Positions 25,724 to 34,606 of a stretch of 64,000 bases of DNA are shown piece after piece (position 1 is the first letter of the stretch; each line of letters opens with the position of its first letter). The notes beneath the pieces were generated by a model that was not told the origin of the DNA, ran no database searches, and was given only the letters and a program-made list of their open reading frames with translations. A program made the translations under genes and the position numbers. Source of the DNA: Empedobacter sp036647415 (lineage in GTDB: Bacteria > Bacteroidota > Bacteroidia > Flavobacteriales > Weeksellaceae); the NCBI RefSeq assembly GCF_036647415.1, contig NZ_JAVXKG010000016.1, positions 1 through 64,000 of the forward strand. Reading direction: 5' to 3'.

Positions 25724-26176
25724 TCAAAATTTTGACCAAACTATTTTGTAATTATTAAACTCAGTTTCAAAATTTCTTCTAATTTCTTTAAGACTTTCAT
25801 TGTCAATATTTTGTTCACTAATCTCTATTCCAATTATATGATCACTCAAGCACCAACTCTTAACTTTCAGTACTTCATTTGGTTTATCAGAAACTAAATA
25901 AATTATTGTGCCAAATTCAGTTCCGTAACTCATAAGTCCTACTTTATTTAATGCTTTTTGAATTCTTATTTTTATGTGTCTTTCAAGAGGTAATTTTATT
26001 TTTTCTACTTCTATTTTTTCAATTTTTTGAACTGTAAATTTTGTGTTTTTTGTAGCGTATTCTACACTTTCTTCAATTTTTTTTGACCAACTATAATTTC
26101 TATCATAAGTCATAAACTTATAAAACCCAAAAAGGGTAATTAAAGTTATTAAAATGATAATTAATATTTTTTTCAT
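25724..26176 (-). CDS. Hypothetical protein with N-terminal membrane anchor
   Basis: A 150-residue protein with a hydrophobic segment at residues 4 to 22 (ILIIILITLITLFGFYKF) and a mixed charged domain behind it. The rest includes KLPLERHIKIRIQKALNKVG and VLKVKSWCLSDHIIGIEI. I recognise no family. It probably sits in the inner membrane with the domain in the periplasm. It stands alone between the 144-residue gene and the PNP-lpxK pair. Confidence 0.55.
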   Translation of the reverse strand: MKKILIIILITLITLFGFYKFMTYDRNYSWSKKIEESVEYATKNTKFTVQKIEKIEVEKIKLPLERHIKIRIQKALNKVGLMSYGTEFGTIIYLVSDKPNEVLKVKSWCLSDHIIGIEISEQNIDNESLKEIRRNFETEFNNYKIVWSKF

Positions 26177-26299
26177 TTGTTTTTTTTATAATCTAATTTT
26201 ATTAATAACATAAAACATTATTATCCACAATAATAAATTTCAATCTCGTTAAGTACAACCCAATATAACAAATTTTATTTTATTTTATTTTATTAAAAC

Positions 26300-26334
26300 A
26301 AACAGCGTCCGATACAATATATCGGACGCTGTTT
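26300..26334. terminator. Terminator after purine nucleoside phosphorylase
   Basis: A perfect 15-base-pair stem (AAACAGCGTCCGATA and its complement) with a five-base loop lies 27 bases beyond the stop codon of the PNP gene. An A-rich left flank gives the U tract on the minus strand. Confidence 0.85.
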
Positions 26335-26360
26335 ATATTTTATAATCTAAAAATTATTTT

Positions 26361-27173
26361 TTAGCAATTCTCAATTACGCTTTTTACAACGCGAATTACG
26401 TTTGGCATTGCATTGTTAGCTGCATTCAAGACATCTTCGTGCGAAACATCAAAAGAAATTTCTGGTCCACCTAAATCTGTAATAATAGATAAACAGAAAA
26501 CTCGCATATCCATGTGACGTGCCACAATAACCTCAGGAACTGTACTCATACCAACACAATCTCCACCGATGAAACGAACTAATCCGTACTCTGATGGCGT
26601 TTCGAAAGTTGGTCCTTGTAAACCTACATAAACACCTTGATGAACCAAAATATCATTTGCTTTTGCAAATTCTACCGCTTCATTCAACATTTCTTTGTCA
26701 TACGCTTTTGACATATCTACAAAACGAGGTCCTAATTCGTCAATGTTTTTTCCACGTAAAGGATGCTCTGGCATCATGTTAATATGATCTCTCACCAAAC
26801 AAATATCACCTACACTAAAGCTCGGATTTACACCCCCTGAAGCATTAGAAAGAACAACTTTTTTGATTCCTAAACCGTTAAAAACACGCATCGGGAAAGT
26901 TACTTCGTCCATAGAATAACCTTCGTAATAGTGAAAACGACCAGCCATCATCAATACTTTTTTTCCTAAAATAGTACCGTAAACTAAATGTCCTTTGTGA
27001 CCTTCTACAGTAACTTGCGGAAAATTTGGAATGTCTTTATAATTGATTACAACTTTATTTTCTACCTCATCTTCTAATTTTCCTAATCCAGATCCCAAAA
27101 CAATTACAAATTCTGGTTGCTCTGGCAACAAATTATTGATGTACTTTACAGCTTCATTAATTCTGTTTAACAT
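26361..27173 (-). CDS. Purine-nucleoside phosphorylase (class I trimeric type)
   Basis: A 270-residue PNP that splits purine nucleosides with phosphate in the salvage pathway. Landmarks are VLGSGLGKLEDEV (phosphate site), FPQVTVEGHKGHLV, GRFHYYEGY and GGDCVGMSTVPEVIVARH, where the Glu and Asn region of the purine site is expected (NASGGVNPSF). It matches the PunA/human-PNP group rather than hexameric DeoD. Its start overlaps the end of lpxK by 17 bases, so the two are coupled. Confidence 0.93.
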   Translation of the reverse strand: MLNRINEAVKYINNLLPEQPEFVIVLGSGLGKLEDEVENKVVINYKDIPNFPQVTVEGHKGHLVYGTILGKKVLMMAGRFHYYEGYSMDEVTFPMRVFNGLGIKKVVLSNASGGVNPSFSVGDICLVRDHINMMPEHPLRGKNIDELGPRFVDMSKAYDKEMLNEAVEFAKANDILVHQGVYVGLQGPTFETPSEYGLVRFIGGDCVGMSTVPEVIVARHMDMRVFCLSIITDLGGPEISFDVSHEDVLNAANNAMPNVIRVVKSVIENC

Positions 27174-28197
27174 ACTCTAAAATAGTTTGATTAAATTTTT
27201 CTTTATCGTTAATTTCGATACTAATCGGAATGTAGTATAAATCGTCTTTTATCATCGATTCTTCCATCAAACGCATATAATCTTTCTCTGTTGTTAAGAT
27301 TATTTTATCCATGCGTTTTCTACCATCCGTATCCTCGTATCGTTTGTAAATATACTCAATTTCTGATTGACTAAAATTATGATGGTCTGGATATTCTAAA
27401 TGCAAAACATTTGCAAAATTTTCTTCTGCAAACTTTACCAATCCATCTGTTTTAGCAATTCCTGTTACTAAAATTACATTATAATTTTTCCAAGTTGATT
27501 TTTCTATATTATCTAAACCACCAATAATTTTATTATCATAAATAATCTTCGAAAAAAACAATTGTTGATGTGATTTTAGTTTTATTTTAGATGAAATTTC
27601 TTTCAATTTATCTTCTGAAATTCTATCTGGACATTTTGTTACAATCACAATATCTGCACGTTTCATTCCACTTCTACTCTCGCGTAAATCTCCTGCAGGA
27701 AGTAAAAAATCTTTGTAATACGGATTGTTGTAATCTGTCAATAATATATTAAATCCTGCTTTTATTGCACGATGTTGATATGCATCATCCAACAAAATTG
27801 CTTCTGCATTATAATGTTCTATCAATTTTTGCGCACCAAAAACACGGTCTTCGCAAACAGCAATAATAATTCGGTTTTTGAAGCGTTGAAAAAACTGCAT
27901 TGGTTCGTCCCCAATATCATACACTTTTGTAGAATAATTGGCGATATGAAATCCTTTGGTTTTTCTGCCATAACCTCTACTCAATGTACTTAGCTGTTTT
28001 TCGTCTTTCAGTAAATTGGCTAAATACATGATGTGTGGCGACTTTCCTGTTCCGCCAACAGAAAGATTCCCAACATTGATTATCGGAATATTAAATGATT
28101 TTGAAGGCATCATTCCGATAGTGTACATGATATTTCGAACCGAAGTTCCTATCCAATATAAACTCGAAAATGGGAGTAAAAGTTTACGCAAATTCAT
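27157..28197 (-). CDS. lpxK: Tetraacyldisaccharide 4'-kinase
   Basis: A 346-residue lipid A kinase that phosphorylates the 4' position of the disaccharide at the inner membrane. An N-terminal hydrophobic helix is followed by the P-loop-like VGNLSVGGTGKSPH, LSRGYGRKTKGF and LLDDAYQHRAIK. The C-terminal part has LVTGIAKTDGL and YPDHHNFSQ. It is the first gene of a two-gene unit with purine nucleoside phosphorylase. It lies away from the lpxD-A cluster, as is usual. Confidence 0.95.
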   Translation of the reverse strand: MNLRKLLLPFSSLYWIGTSVRNIMYTIGMMPSKSFNIPIINVGNLSVGGTGKSPHIMYLANLLKDEKQLSTLSRGYGRKTKGFHIANYSTKVYDIGDEPMQFFQRFKNRIIIAVCEDRVFGAQKLIEHYNAEAILLDDAYQHRAIKAGFNILLTDYNNPYYKDFLLPAGDLRESRSGMKRADIVIVTKCPDRISEDKLKEISSKIKLKSHQQLFFSKIIYDNKIIGGLDNIEKSTWKNYNVILVTGIAKTDGLVKFAEENFANVLHLEYPDHHNFSQSEIEYIYKRYEDTDGRKRMDKIILTTEKDYMRLMEESMIKDDLYYIPISIEINDKEKFNQTILEYVKQN

Positions 28198-28276
28198 TTT
28201 TTGTTTTAATATTTAGCGAAAATACTATTTTCAATTTTATTGAAAAAATTGAAATATTCAAATTTTAGTATAGATG

Positions 28277-28307
28277 AAAAAACCTATTCCGTAGAACAGG
28301 TTTTTTT
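28277..28307 (-). terminator. Terminator after the DUF4230 gene
   Basis: A stem of nine pairs (AAAAAACCT with AGGTTTTTT), extended by three more after one mismatch, lies about ten bases after the DUF4230 stop. An A run gives the minus-strand U tract. Confidence 0.75.
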
Positions 28308-28316
28308 AAACTTTAT

Positions 28317-28934
28317 TTAATTGTATAATTTATTCAGTTCGTTTGCGTAACCAGTTTTATCTTCTATTGTCCAGCCATACGTTTTTGCTAAAAAATATAA
28401 ATCGCCGAGATTCTGAATTAATTGCTGATGCGCTTCTTGTTTTAATTTTGTTTGATTGATGGTTTTCTCTACATGCTCTATTGCACGTTTCTTAATTCCA
28501 TTCAAATCATCTTTATCAAATTTATTGAAAACACTTTGATCCATGTCATAAAAACTAACATCTGGATACACTTTTATTTCTACTGGAGGAATCGATTTGA
28601 TGATAATTTTTTTGTTCACCGAATCCAATTCAACATCCATTTTTTTCAAATCATACGTTGCTTGTGCCTTTGCATTTACCAATAATGTTACCTTTTTATC
28701 GGCAGAATAAATATTCTCAAAACCTGGTAAAGATTTTTTCGAAGTATGATTGTAAACGTCTGAATATGCTTGTTCTGCAACAATCATTTTATTCATTCGT
28801 TCTATTTGATAAGCAATTACGTGCGATTGTTCGCTGGTATTTTCTGTTTTGAATTGTTTCATTACAAAATAAGTCAACAAACCACCAAACAAAAAAGCAA
28901 CTACAACAAGTATTATTTTTTTTAGATTAGTCAT
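28317..28934 (-). CDS. DUF4230 family membrane-anchored protein
   Basis: A 205-residue protein with an N-terminal span (residues 6 to 24). The VTLLVNAKAQATYDLKKMD and IKSIPPVEIKVYPDVSFYD segments mark DUF4230. This family is widespread and uncharacterised, with a domain outside the membrane. Its start overlaps the thioredoxin-like lipoprotein gene by eight bases, so both are translated together and may act together at the envelope. Confidence 0.82.
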   Translation of the reverse strand: MTNLKKIILVVVAFLFGGLLTYFVMKQFKTENTSEQSHVIAYQIERMNKMIVAEQAYSDVYNHTSKKSLPGFENIYSADKKVTLLVNAKAQATYDLKKMDVELDSVNKKIIIKSIPPVEIKVYPDVSFYDMDQSVFNKFDKDDLNGIKKRAIEHVEKTINQTKLKQEAHQQLIQNLGDLYFLAKTYGWTIEDKTGYANELNKLYN

Positions 28935-29478
28935 TAGAATAATTTGGAGTCAATGGTGTCCCATTCACAATTTGTGCCAAATCTTCTTCCAAATAGCCCG
29001 AAACTGGCGATTCTACAATTCTTCCAACTTCATTTTTTTGATTATCATACACAATAATTGTTGGTACGTGTGTAATTTCTTTGTTTATTTCTTCTCCGTA
29101 AAAACTTTTCTTTTCACGATTTACAGCATAAACTTTCAGTCTATTTTGAGGAAATTTTATATCGTCCAAAATTTTGTACAAACGTGGCAATTCACGTTGA
29201 CTATCCGAACACCAAGTTCCAACAAAAACCTCTAAACGGTAGTTGCGTAAACCTTTCAGACTTTTCAATTTGCTTTTTTCTACTTCATACGAATCAAATT
29301 CTGGTTGATACCAACCAACATAATCCTTTTTCTGTAAAGCAGAACGTTCAAATTCTCCAGTCAAAATTCGTTCTCCATTTTCATATTTTATCGAACGATT
29401 TAAGACTTTTTGCTGCTCACAACTCATTATTGTAAAAGTTAAAATAGCTGCAAAAGCAACTGCAAATATTTTTTTCAT
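28927..29478 (-). CDS. Thioredoxin-fold lipoprotein with a WCSDS active site
   Basis: A 183-residue exported protein. The signal ends in the lipobox TIMSC (Cys20), so it should be lipid-anchored. The thioredoxin-like domain has EVFVGTWCSDSQRELPRL, in which the usual CxxC second cysteine is replaced by Ser, and a cis-proline region VPTIIVYD. It could not form the usual active-site disulfide and may act in isomerase-like or mixed-disulfide chemistry, or only bind. It is coupled to the DUF4230 gene. Confidence 0.78.
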   Translation of the reverse strand: MKKIFAVAFAAILTFTIMSCEQQKVLNRSIKYENGERILTGEFERSALQKKDYVGWYQPEFDSYEVEKSKLKSLKGLRNYRLEVFVGTWCSDSQRELPRLYKILDDIKFPQNRLKVYAVNREKKSFYGEEINKEITHVPTIIVYDNQKNEVGRIVESPVSGYLEEDLAQIVNGTPLTPNYSND

Positions 29479-29561
29479 GCTATTTTTAGTATTGATTTTA
29501 GTAGGGTTTTTGTTATTTTGTTAAAATTCGTCATTTCAATTTATACTACAAAGTATTTTAA

Positions 29562-30716
29562 TTAAATTATTTGACCATTTTCAACTTTTATTATTCCGAC
29601 CTCAAAAGTTGCTAACTGATTTAGTAACGGATAATTTTTCTTAACTCCTTTATAAATCTGTTTTTCTGCGTCAATTTCCAAATGTCCAATAAATTTTCTT
29701 AAATCTCCTATTTCTATAATCTTCGCAATTTGTTCTACCAGATTTAATTCTTCATTATATTCATCTTCAAAATAAATTCCTAAATCTATAATAGAAGAAT
29801 TTTCTCCATTTTGAACAGAAACATTGTGTAAAATAATATCTAAATATTTTTGACCATTTTGTGGTATTGATAAATATTCATCAAACGGAAAATCAGTTTT
29901 TGTAGCAATTGAATAAATTCCAGCAATAATGGCTAATGCATTGTATTTTCTTGTTTCATTTCGTTGATAATCATTTGGGAAATGCCCCGCTTCAAACAAC
30001 ACACAAGGATAACCCATTTTGGTGAAATTATCTCCGGTTGACATCGGATAAAACTCTGATGTATAGCGACCTACATAACCTGGAATTACTTTTTGTAATT
30101 CTGTATTCATCGCTTGGATAATTCCCATTGTTTTTTGACGAACTTCGTTCACATCTTCTTCAACATTATAAGAAGGTGCTAAAAACGACAAAGTCGCTGG
30201 TTTAGAAGTTTGTCCGACATTAAAAATTGTACGTTGATCGTGTAAATTAAACAACGTTTGGTAATTTCCTTTTTCAATTTGATTCAATAATACATGAATT
30301 TCCGTCGATTCTTTTGCTAAAAAATCTCGGTTAATATCAATACCAATCGCATTTCTACGTGTATTGACATTTGAACCATCTGGATTTAACATCGGAATAA
30401 AATCAATTGTCAAATTGCTTAAAATAGTTTGAGCTAATTCAGAATTTTGTTCAAAAAAATTAATCACATCAAACATCGCACGCGTCCCAGAAGATTCGTT
30501 TCCATGCATTTGCGACCAAATTAATAATCGTTTTTCTCCAGTTCCGAAACTTAATTTATAAATTTCATTTCCTAAAAAAGACGTTCCAATTTGTTCTTTT
30601 TGAGTTGATTTTAAATTAAAATAACGATTTAATTCGTTAAAATTTAACCATTTAGAATCAAAACCTTCTTGTCTGAAAGTTGTGTAATCTTTATCTAATT
30701 GATGAATATCAAACAT
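29562..30716 (-). CDS. M14 family zinc carboxypeptidase-like protein
   Basis: A 384-residue protein from the ATG at 30716. The zinc pair is His71 and Glu74 in SQMHGNESSGTRA, followed by MLNPDGSNVNTRRNAIGIDINRDF (substrate Arg region, shortened here as positions about 112 to 135) and FNLHDQRTIFN with a third zinc histidine. Near the C-terminus VLFEAGHFPNDY may hold the catalytic Glu. There is no signal peptide, so it looks cytoplasmic. It lies 15 bases after the GNAT-like gene on the same strand. Confidence 0.82.
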   Translation of the reverse strand: MFDIHQLDKDYTTFRQEGFDSKWLNFNELNRYFNLKSTQKEQIGTSFLGNEIYKLSFGTGEKRLLIWSQMHGNESSGTRAMFDVINFFEQNSELAQTILSNLTIDFIPMLNPDGSNVNTRRNAIGIDINRDFLAKESTEIHVLLNQIEKGNYQTLFNLHDQRTIFNVGQTSKPATLSFLAPSYNVEEDVNEVRQKTMGIIQAMNTELQKVIPGYVGRYTSEFYPMSTGDNFTKMGYPCVLFEAGHFPNDYQRNETRKYNALAIIAGIYSIATKTDFPFDEYLSIPQNGQKYLDIILHNVSVQNGENSSIIDLGIYFEDEYNEELNLVEQIAKIIEIGDLRKFIGHLEIDAEKQIYKGVKKNYPLLNQLATFEVGIIKVENGQII

Positions 30717-30731
30717 TATCAATAAATTATA

Positions 30732-31856
30732 TTAAGAAATTAACTTCTTAAATGTTTTGCGTGCTTTGTGATTCACAGGTGAATATGCTTTCCATAAAAC
30801 CTGAATACTTTCGTTATCGGCTAATTCTGGATTAGTTTCTAAAAAATCGATATTATTTCGGTGAAATGTGTCAAACATTGCACTAAAAATAAGTGCTGTA
30901 ACACCTTTTCCTTGAAATTTTGGATCTATTCCGATTAAATAAAACTGAGCAGAATCGTTCTTTTTACTTGCTTGTAACATGTGCCACCAACCAAAAGGAA
31001 ACATTTTGCCTTTTGCTTTTTGCATTGCTTTAGAATACGATGGCATTATTATAGCAAAAGCTATCATTTTATTATTTTCGTCGACAATACAGTTTACAAA
31101 ATCAGGATTGATATATGGAATATATTTCTTTTTATAATATTCTATCTGATAATCTGCGATTGGCACATAAGTATCTAAATTGCTGTATGTCTTGTCTAAC
31201 AAATCAAACATTTCGTCAACGTAAGGAATTATTTCTGCCGTTTTGGTAAATTTTAATTCTCTTAATTTGTAACGTTCGCGAATAATCTTGTTGAATTTTA
31301 CGACTTTTTCTGGTAAAGTTTTTGGAGCAGGTAATTCATATTCTACCCATTCGTTCGCTTTTTCGAAACCTAAAGTTTCTAAATGCTGTGGATAATATGG
31401 AAAATTATATAAACCGACCATTGTTGCTAATTTTTCAAACCCAAAAGTTAGCATTCCTGCTTTTTCAAGATTAGAAAAACCAACAGGACCTTCAATATAT
31501 TCTAACTTATTTTCTTTTCCTATTTCTTCTACTTTAGCCAAAAGTGCCTTTGTTACCTCGATATCATCAATCATATCAAACCATCCAAAACGCATTTTTT
31601 TCTTCTCTTGACCATTTACTTCTTGCCAATTGATAATTGCTGCTATACGACCAACAATTTTTCCATCTTTTTCAGCTAAAAAATAACGTGCTTCAGCATC
31701 TTTAAAAACGGGATTTTTAGAAACATCTAATGTTTCTTTCTCCTCATTAATAAAGGGTGGAACATAATATTGATTATCCTTATACAAGTTCATCGGAAAC
31801 TTAATGAATGTTTCCAAATCTTGTTTTGATTCTACTTCTTTTATACGAATACTCAT
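30732..31856 (-). CDS. GNAT-like N-acetyltransferase-fold protein
   Basis: A 374-residue protein starting MSIRIKEVESKQDLETF at 31856. A longer in-frame start at 32009 is unlikely because a TACATTTG promoter element lies right before 31856. The N-terminal half (KDNQYYVPPF, YFLAEKDGKIVGRIAAI) and the C-terminal half (QFYLIGIDPKFQGKGVTALIF) both resemble GNAT domains, the latter with the acetyl-CoA loop QGKG. The substrate is unknown. It is followed by the M14 peptidase gene. Confidence 0.7.
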   Translation of the reverse strand: MSIRIKEVESKQDLETFIKFPMNLYKDNQYYVPPFINEEKETLDVSKNPVFKDAEARYFLAEKDGKIVGRIAAIINWQEVNGQEKKKMRFGWFDMIDDIEVTKALLAKVEEIGKENKLEYIEGPVGFSNLEKAGMLTFGFEKLATMVGLYNFPYYPQHLETLGFEKANEWVEYELPAPKTLPEKVVKFNKIIRERYKLRELKFTKTAEIIPYVDEMFDLLDKTYSNLDTYVPIADYQIEYYKKKYIPYINPDFVNCIVDENNKMIAFAIIMPSYSKAMQKAKGKMFPFGWWHMLQASKKNDSAQFYLIGIDPKFQGKGVTALIFSAMFDTFHRNNIDFLETNPELADNESIQVLWKAYSPVNHKARKTFKKLIS

Positions 31857-31862
31857 AGTTTG

Positions 31863-31870
31863 CAAATGTA
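31863..31870 (-). promoter_or_regulatory. TAnnTTTG element right before the GNAT-like gene
   Basis: TACATTTG on the minus strand is followed by CAAACT and the ATG, the same arrangement as before lpxD. It fixes the start at 31856 and predicts a very short or absent leader. Confidence 0.45.
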
Positions 31871-31964
31871 GTAAGTTTTGAAATTTTCTGTATAAAAATG
31901 TCAGGATTAATATTTTTTTTTGATGATAAAAAACAGAACTCTGACATTCGCTCATCAAATTATG

Positions 31965-31972
31965 TATTTTTG
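31965..31972 (+). promoter_or_regulatory. Possible TAnnTTTG element for the YugP-type gene
   Basis: TATTTTTG lies about 80 bases before the ATG at 32052 on the plus strand. No matching upstream -33 element was seen. Confidence 0.3.
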
Positions 31973-32051
31973 TCTTAAAGAGTATTGTGGAATACTTTTT
32001 GAAATTCAATTAATAACTTAATAAATAATAAATTTAAAACTTATATATAAA

Positions 32052-32744
32052 ATGACAGGATATTACATAATTATTGGTCTATTCATGCTAATTAGTTGGT
32101 TTGTTGGTAACAAACTAAAAAGTAAATTTAGGCATTATTCGAAAGTTTTTTTAGCCAACGGAATGAGTGGACGAGAAATTGCTGAGAAAATGCTTGCTGA
32201 TAATGGTATAAATGATGTTCGTGTAATTTCTACTCCAGGACAATTAACGGATCATTACAATCCTGCCGATAAAACAGTTAATCTATCTGATGTTGTTTAT
32301 AACGAAAGAAATGCAGCTGCGGCAGCTGTTGCGGCTCATGAAGTAGGACACGCAGTACAACATGCAGTGGGTTATAATATGTTACAATTTCGATCAAAAA
32401 TGGTTCCGATGGTTAATTTAGCTTCGCGATTAAATCAATGGATTTTGATGTTAGGTTTGATTGTAATGGCGTCGTCTAAAAATGCAACTTTATTGTGGAT
32501 TGGGATTTTCTTATTTGCTGTAACTACGGCATTTGCTTTTATCACTTTACCAGTAGAATATGATGCATCGAACAGAGCTTTGGCTTGGTTAAAAGGAAGT
32601 AACATGGTTTTACCAAATGAGTATGATGGTGCAAAAGACTCTTTAAAATGGGCTGCACGTACTTATGTTGTTGCTGCAATTGGTTCTTTAGCTCAGTTAT
32701 TATACTTTGTGATGATGGCAATGGGTGGAAGAAAAAGTGAATAA
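32052..32744 (+). CDS. YugP-type zinc metallopeptidase (membrane)
   Basis: A 230-residue membrane protease-like protein. It starts with a hydrophobic span, carries the zinc motif AAHEVGHAVQH in the first half, and then has two or three spans (about 115 to 160 and 205 to 225). The ITLPVEYDASNRALAWL segment holds a likely third ligand Glu. It belongs to the neutral zinc metallopeptidase family related to Bacillus YugP; its substrates are unknown. It is transcribed alone, divergent from the GNAT-like gene. Confidence 0.88.
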   Translation: MTGYYIIIGLFMLISWFVGNKLKSKFRHYSKVFLANGMSGREIAEKMLADNGINDVRVISTPGQLTDHYNPADKTVNLSDVVYNERNAAAAAVAAHEVGHAVQHAVGYNMLQFRSKMVPMVNLASRLNQWILMLGLIVMASSKNATLLWIGIFLFAVTTAFAFITLPVEYDASNRALAWLKGSNMVLPNEYDGAKDSLKWAARTYVVAAIGSLAQLLYFVMMAMGGRKSE

Positions 32745-32770
32745 ATTGGATTCTAATTTTAAAATATACA

Positions 32771-32804
32771 ACCTTGTTTAATTCATTTTAAACAAGGTTT
32801 TTTT
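32771..32804 (+). terminator. Terminator after the YugP-type gene
   Basis: A ten-base-pair stem (ACCTTGTTTA with TAAACAAGGT) is followed by seven T. Confidence 0.85.
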
Positions 32805-32890
32805 ATCTATGATAAATACTACTTATGATCAAAATATGTTAGAGCATATATTTGTTAATTAAATCTTAAAATAATATTATAAATAATTTG

Positions 32891-32898
32891 TATTTTTG
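32891..32898 (+). promoter_or_regulatory. Possible TAnnTTTG element for the CPA1 antiporter gene
   Basis: TATTTTTG lies 25 bases before the ATG at 32924, giving a leader of about 20 bases. Confidence 0.4.
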
Positions 32899-32923
32899 TT
32901 AACTTATTCAAATAAAGTTAAAA

Positions 32924-34534
32924 ATGCACCACAATCTACTACTCATCCTTGGTTTGCTATTTGCTGTTTTATTATTAGTAATGTTAGCCAAGTACATTAA
33001 AGTTGCTTATCCTATTTTTTTGGTAATAGCAGGTTTAGGAATAAATTTTATACCTGGAACACCAGTTTTACACCTCGATCCGGATTTAATCTTCTTAATA
33101 TTTTTACCACCACTACTTTACGAAGCTGCTTGGTATACATCTTGGAATGATTTCTGGAAATGGAAACGACCTATTGCCTTATTTGCATTTGGTTTAGTCT
33201 TCTTCACCTCTACAGTAATTGCTTACACATCATCTGCATTAATTCCTGGTTTTACACTAGCGCTTGGATTTTTATTGGGTGGTATTGTTTCTCCACCAGA
33301 CGCAGTTGCCGCAGCAACAGTAATGAAAGGTTTGGGCGTACCAAAAAGATTTATGACAATTTTAGAAGGAGAAAGTTTAGTAAATGATGCCTCTTCATTA
33401 ATTGTTTTCAAATTTGCTTTGGCCGCCATATTAACAGGTACATTCTCTATGCAAGAAGCTACTGGACAATTCTTTTTAGTTGCAGGAATGGGAGTTGTAA
33501 TTGGTATTGCAGGAGCACATATTATTTATTTTATTCACCGATTTTTACCAACCACTCCAGCTATTGATGCAACATTGACTGTAATGACACCTTATTTACT
33601 TTTTCTAGCTGCAGAACAATTTCATTTTTCAGGAGTTATGGCCGTTGTAAGTGGTGGATTATTCATTTCTTATCGCTCGCATGAAATTTTCAAAACAGGT
33701 AGTACCCGTCTTAATATGTTAGGAGTTTGGACAACTTTAATATTTGTAATGAATGCGTTAGTATTTATTTTGATTGGATTAGAGTTACCAGAAATAATTG
33801 CAGGATTAGGTAAATACTCGATAGAAGAAGCAATAAAATACGGATTAATTATTAGTTTTATTACAATAATTTTACGATTTATTTGGGTGTATATTTCTAC
33901 TCATATATCTCGTTGGTTAAGTCCGAAAGCAAGAAAAGAACCTGCACCAGGATGGAAAGGTTTATTAATCCTAAGTTGGTCTGGTATGCGAGGAGTTGTA
34001 TCATTAGCAACAGCATTATCTATTCCAATGATGATGACTGATAACACAACAGCTTTTCCACAAAGAAATTTAATTATTTTTATAACATTTGTTGTTATTT
34101 TTATCACTCTTGTTGTTCAAGGATTATCATTACCATATTTACTTAAAATAATTAAGATAAAAGAAGTAGACCATATAATTCCTTCGGATAGACAACAGTT
34201 GGATATACAATTAAGATTAGACAATTTAGCTCTTTCTATTATAAACGATAAATACGAGAATAAAATAAACGAGAATCATCTTGTCAAATTATTCAAAGCA
34301 AACATAGAAAATACGGTTGAAAACTCTGTAGAAGGTTTAAATTCTTTGAAAGCAAAAGAAGCAAAACACAACAATGTTCTAGAGTTTCATCAAATCCTAT
34401 TAGATATTTATGGCTTGCAAAGAAAAGAGTTGTTTAAATTTCGAAAAGAAAACAGTTTTAGTGATGAAGAAATTAGAAAATCTGAATTACAGCTTGATCT
34501 TAATGAATTAAAAATCACAAGTAGAGAAGATTAA
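32924..34534 (+). CDS. Na+/H+ antiporter of the CPA1 family
   Basis: A 536-residue inner membrane antiporter with about 12 spans. Family marks are FLPPLLYEAAW, GGIVSPPDAVAA with the ion-site Asp, GESLVNDASSLI and WSGMRGVVSLATAL. The last 110 residues are hydrophilic and helical, a cytoplasmic tail often used for regulation. It exchanges Na+ or K+ for H+ to control internal pH and salt. It stands alone on the plus strand. Confidence 0.9.
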   Translation: MHHNLLLILGLLFAVLLLVMLAKYIKVAYPIFLVIAGLGINFIPGTPVLHLDPDLIFLIFLPPLLYEAAWYTSWNDFWKWKRPIALFAFGLVFFTSTVIAYTSSALIPGFTLALGFLLGGIVSPPDAVAAATVMKGLGVPKRFMTILEGESLVNDASSLIVFKFALAAILTGTFSMQEATGQFFLVAGMGVVIGIAGAHIIYFIHRFLPTTPAIDATLTVMTPYLLFLAAEQFHFSGVMAVVSGGLFISYRSHEIFKTGSTRLNMLGVWTTLIFVMNALVFILIGLELPEIIAGLGKYSIEEAIKYGLIISFITIILRFIWVYISTHISRWLSPKARKEPAPGWKGLLILSWSGMRGVVSLATALSIPMMMTDNTTAFPQRNLIIFITFVVIFITLVVQGLSLPYLLKIIKIKEVDHIIPSDRQQLDIQLRLDNLALSIINDKYENKINENHLVKLFKANIENTVENSVEGLNSLKAKEAKHNNVLEFHQILLDIYGLQRKELFKFRKENSFSDEEIRKSELQLDLNELKITSRED

Positions 34535-34606
34535 TCTAATCATAGTTTCTTAAATTTCTAAAAAGAAAAACGGTAACTTTATGATATAATCTTAAAATTA
34601 CTACTC

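Noticed and set aside
31857..32009. A 51-residue N-terminal extension of the GNAT-like protein.
   Set aside because: The extension has no family similarity and crosses a TACATTTG promoter element directly before the ATG at 31856.
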